The position numbers were made by a program, and so were the translations under genes. From the NCBI GenBank assembly GCA_016178705.1, contig JACOST010000014.1, forward strand, positions 62,001 through 126,000: 64,000 nt of DNA. Direction: 5' to 3'. The notes under the pieces are model-generated. The model was not told the origin of the DNA. It did no database searches and was given only the letters and a program-made list of their open reading frames with translations. Below, piece after piece: positions 62,613 to 64,000 of the stretch (within the stretch, counting starts at the first letter, position 1; each line of letters begins with the position of its first letter). Source of the stretch: Deltaproteobacteria bacterium (GTDB taxonomy: Bacteria; Desulfobacterota; Binatia; HRBIN30; JACQVA1).

Positions 62613-64000
62613 CCGCGGGCGGCTGCAAGTGCCAGATGTAGTACAGCTCAGCGTTGCTGTCGGTTTGATCGGTGCGAATCAAACGGAAGTCATTGTGCCC
62701 CTCAATCAGCAACGCGGCGGGCACGGTCAGCAGCGCTTCATCCCACGAGTCGTCGCCCGCCGGCATGTTGAACACGTCGTCGACTTTGTGGCCGTTGACT
62801 TCCAACTCATAGATGCCGCTGCCGGTGTGATCGTAGCGAATCACCACCACCAGATCGCGACTCGCGCTGATGTTGCGCGCCGACCAGCGCAACTGGTACG
62901 GCGTCCGGCGTCCGTGATCGACCAGGATGATGTCCGACAACGGCGGACGGTAGCGCAGGATCTTCTCGTGATAGTTGTGGGAGTAGGGCTGGTCGGCAGC
63001 GTGCGGTTCCTCGAACGCATGCTCGCGCTCCGAGGCTTCGTCCTCGATGTCGACCGCATCGACGATCTGGTAGGAGCGATACTTCTCGTCCAGGGTGTAG
63101 AGGTTGTGGCGCGCGGATATTCCAACGTCGCCGTAAAACACCAGCCGCGGATCTTTGCGGAGCGCAGCCACGTCGACGCGCTCGGTGTTGAGGATCGCGA
63201 TCTCGGTATAGCGACCATCCGGCAAGCGGACACTGACGCTCTCTTCGCCGGTCTTGGACGGCGACGTGTGGGCGCGTGCCAAGTGATGCGGCTCGGCAAA
63301 AAAGAGGAAGACATCGACGCCGCGCGCGCGCAACTTGTCGAAGTCGTCGAGCGAGTGTTCATGCCCCATGCGCCCGCGATTCTCGGGATCGACCGGGCTG
63401 TGCGCGATCTCCGGATCGGTGAGGCCGTGGAGATCGAGACAGTGGCGATCGCAGTAGAAAGGAATAATGCCGGCCGAGGTCGTGGCGATGACCGCATCGC
63501 GCGGCAGGACTTCCTGCAACACTTTCCCGCTGGTGCCCCAGTCCATAATGGTCGGATCGCAGTAGCGTCGCAGCAAGCCGATGCTTTCCTGTCCAGGAAC
63601 GCGCGCCTCCTTAGCAGTCTCCATACAATTCGCGGTGGCGATGGTAAGCGCCGCGCCCACGGCCAAGCCGACGAGCCAACCGTCGATGCCAAGATTGGCG
63701 ACGCCGAGATTTGCGACCCCGAGATTCGCCCCATCGGCAGGCCGGCGCCCACGAAACGCCGTCCACAACCGGTGCGCCACCACCGAGGCGCCGATGACGA
63801 TCGCCGGATAGAGCACGCCGGTCACCGGCGTGACGAAGCGCCACTCCATGAAGTCGCCGCCAAGTCGCACGACGTAAAAGAAGACGAACGCGCTCATCAG
63901 CAGCGAGCCCCACAGGAATCGCCGCACGATCCCCGCCGGCGCCAGCCACGCGCCAACAATCGCAAAGCCGAGGTACGGGAGAAACGGATACGCTCTGAGG
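62599..64000 (-). CDS. Partial membrane protein, glycosyltransferase-like (AftB/arabinofuranosyltransferase-like)
   Basis: The coding frame is open to the end of the window, so only the C-terminal about 466 residues are seen. Two or three hydrophobic spans (AYPFLPYLGFAIVGAWL, SAFVFFYVVRLGGDFM) are followed by a GGDFMEWRF motif like that of polyprenyl-phosphate-dependent glycosyltransferases (AftB-type). The rest is a large soluble domain (residues of HCLDLHGLTDPEIAHSP and others). A 15-base tandem repeat gives the pentapeptide NLGVA three times near 63691-63735. It overlaps chrA by 14 bases. Family call is inference. Confidence 0.7.
   Translation of the reverse strand, partial: LRAYPFLPYLGFAIVGAWLAPAGIVRRFLWGSLLMSAFVFFYVVRLGGDFMEWRFVTPVTGVLYPAIVIGASVVAHRLWTAFRGRRPADGANLGVANLGVANLGIDGWLVGLAVGAALTIATANCMETAKEARVPGQESIGLLRRYCDPTIMDWGTSGKVLQEVLPRDAVIATTSAGIIPFYCDRHCLDLHGLTDPEIAHSPVDPENRGRMGHEHSLDDFDKLRARGVDVFLFFAEPHHLARAHTSPSKTGEESVSVRLPDGRYTEIAILNTERVDVAALRKDPRLVFYGDVGISARHNLYTLDEKYRSYQIVDAVDIEDEASEREHAFEEPHAADQPYSHNYHEKILRYRPPLSDIILVDHGRRTPYQLRWSARNISASRDLVVVIRYDHTGSGIYELEVNGHKVDDVFNMPAGDDSWDEALLTVPAALLIEGHNDFRLIRTDQTDSNAELYYIWHLQPPADGAS
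63691..63735. repeat. Three 15-base tandem repeats within the partial gene
   Basis: Three in-frame imperfect 15-base units encode ANLGV, ANLGV and ANLGI in the region between the membrane part and the soluble domain. Confidence 0.8.

Overview
The window is about 64 kb of GC-rich bacterial chromosome from an uncultured-type lineage. No rRNA, tRNA, CRISPR array, plasmid or phage genes were seen. Several traits fit Candidatus Binatota (Binatia, formerly placed in Deltaproteobacteria): three luciferase-like flavin monooxygenases plus a Ddn-type deazaflavin oxidoreductase, several acyl-CoA enzymes, secreted Cys-rich proteins with a dockerin-like tail, a zinc-ribbon/cyclase/ATPase/TPR giant, and many families of imperfect palindromic repeats between genes. 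This assignment is inference from gene content, not a phylogenetic result.

Layout. 0-8.5 kb: metH, a small-protein/nucleotidyltransferase pair, a membrane protein, xylA with a small partner, a SnoaL-like protein and an acyl-CoA dehydrogenase. 8.5-11.6 kb is the accessory patch: a SLATT-like two-helix membrane protein, a 23-residue proline-rich ORF, an integron attC-like hairpin, a Ddn-like enzyme, a decayed ParE-type toxin-antitoxin pair and an intact BrnT-XRE pair. 11.8-20.8 kb: hydrolases, F420-type oxidoreductases, an aldo/keto reductase, a cytidylate-kinase-like protein, a secreted Cys-rich protein, a HisN-like phosphatase and an acyltransferase. 21-31.9 kb: two acyl-CoA dehydrogenases, purC, a methyltransferase, a CBS protein, APS reductase, metF, an OmpA protein, a NUDIX hydrolase and a YchF-like ATPase. 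32-38 kb: a dockerin-tailed secreted protein and, convergent to it, a TetR / 2-hydroxyacid dehydrogenase / FGGY kinase / esterase / DUF309 operon. 38-50.6 kb: the cyclase/ATPase giant, an acidic mini-protein with dtd, trmL and Mut7-C genes, a transglutaminase, a dual-specificity phosphatase, a membrane patatin and an enoyl-CoA isomerase. 50.6-64 kb: a quinoprotein-like propeller, another luciferase-like enzyme, a Gfo/Idh/MocA enzyme, a PlsC-type acyltransferase, an antiporter, rpiA, a CoA transferase, a nitronate monooxygenase, chrA and the 3' part of a membrane gene that runs off the window.

Connections. MetH and MetF complete the folate arm of methionine synthesis, and APS reductase feeds sulfite to the same sulfur economy. 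RpiA and XylA are pentose enzymes. The acyl-CoA dehydrogenases, enoyl-CoA isomerase and CoA transferase point to acyl-CoA catabolism.

The most interesting signals are: (1) the SLATT-like gene, proline-rich micro-ORF and attC-like hairpin, which look like a stranded gene cassette; (2) intergenic-type palindromic repeats that have entered coding sequence, twice in the cyclase gene and once supplying the start codon of a monooxygenase; (3) a toxin-antitoxin pair broken by a one-base loss beside an intact pair with its own operator-like inverted repeat; (4) a duplicated 3' end of chrA on the far side of the nitronate monooxygenase gene.
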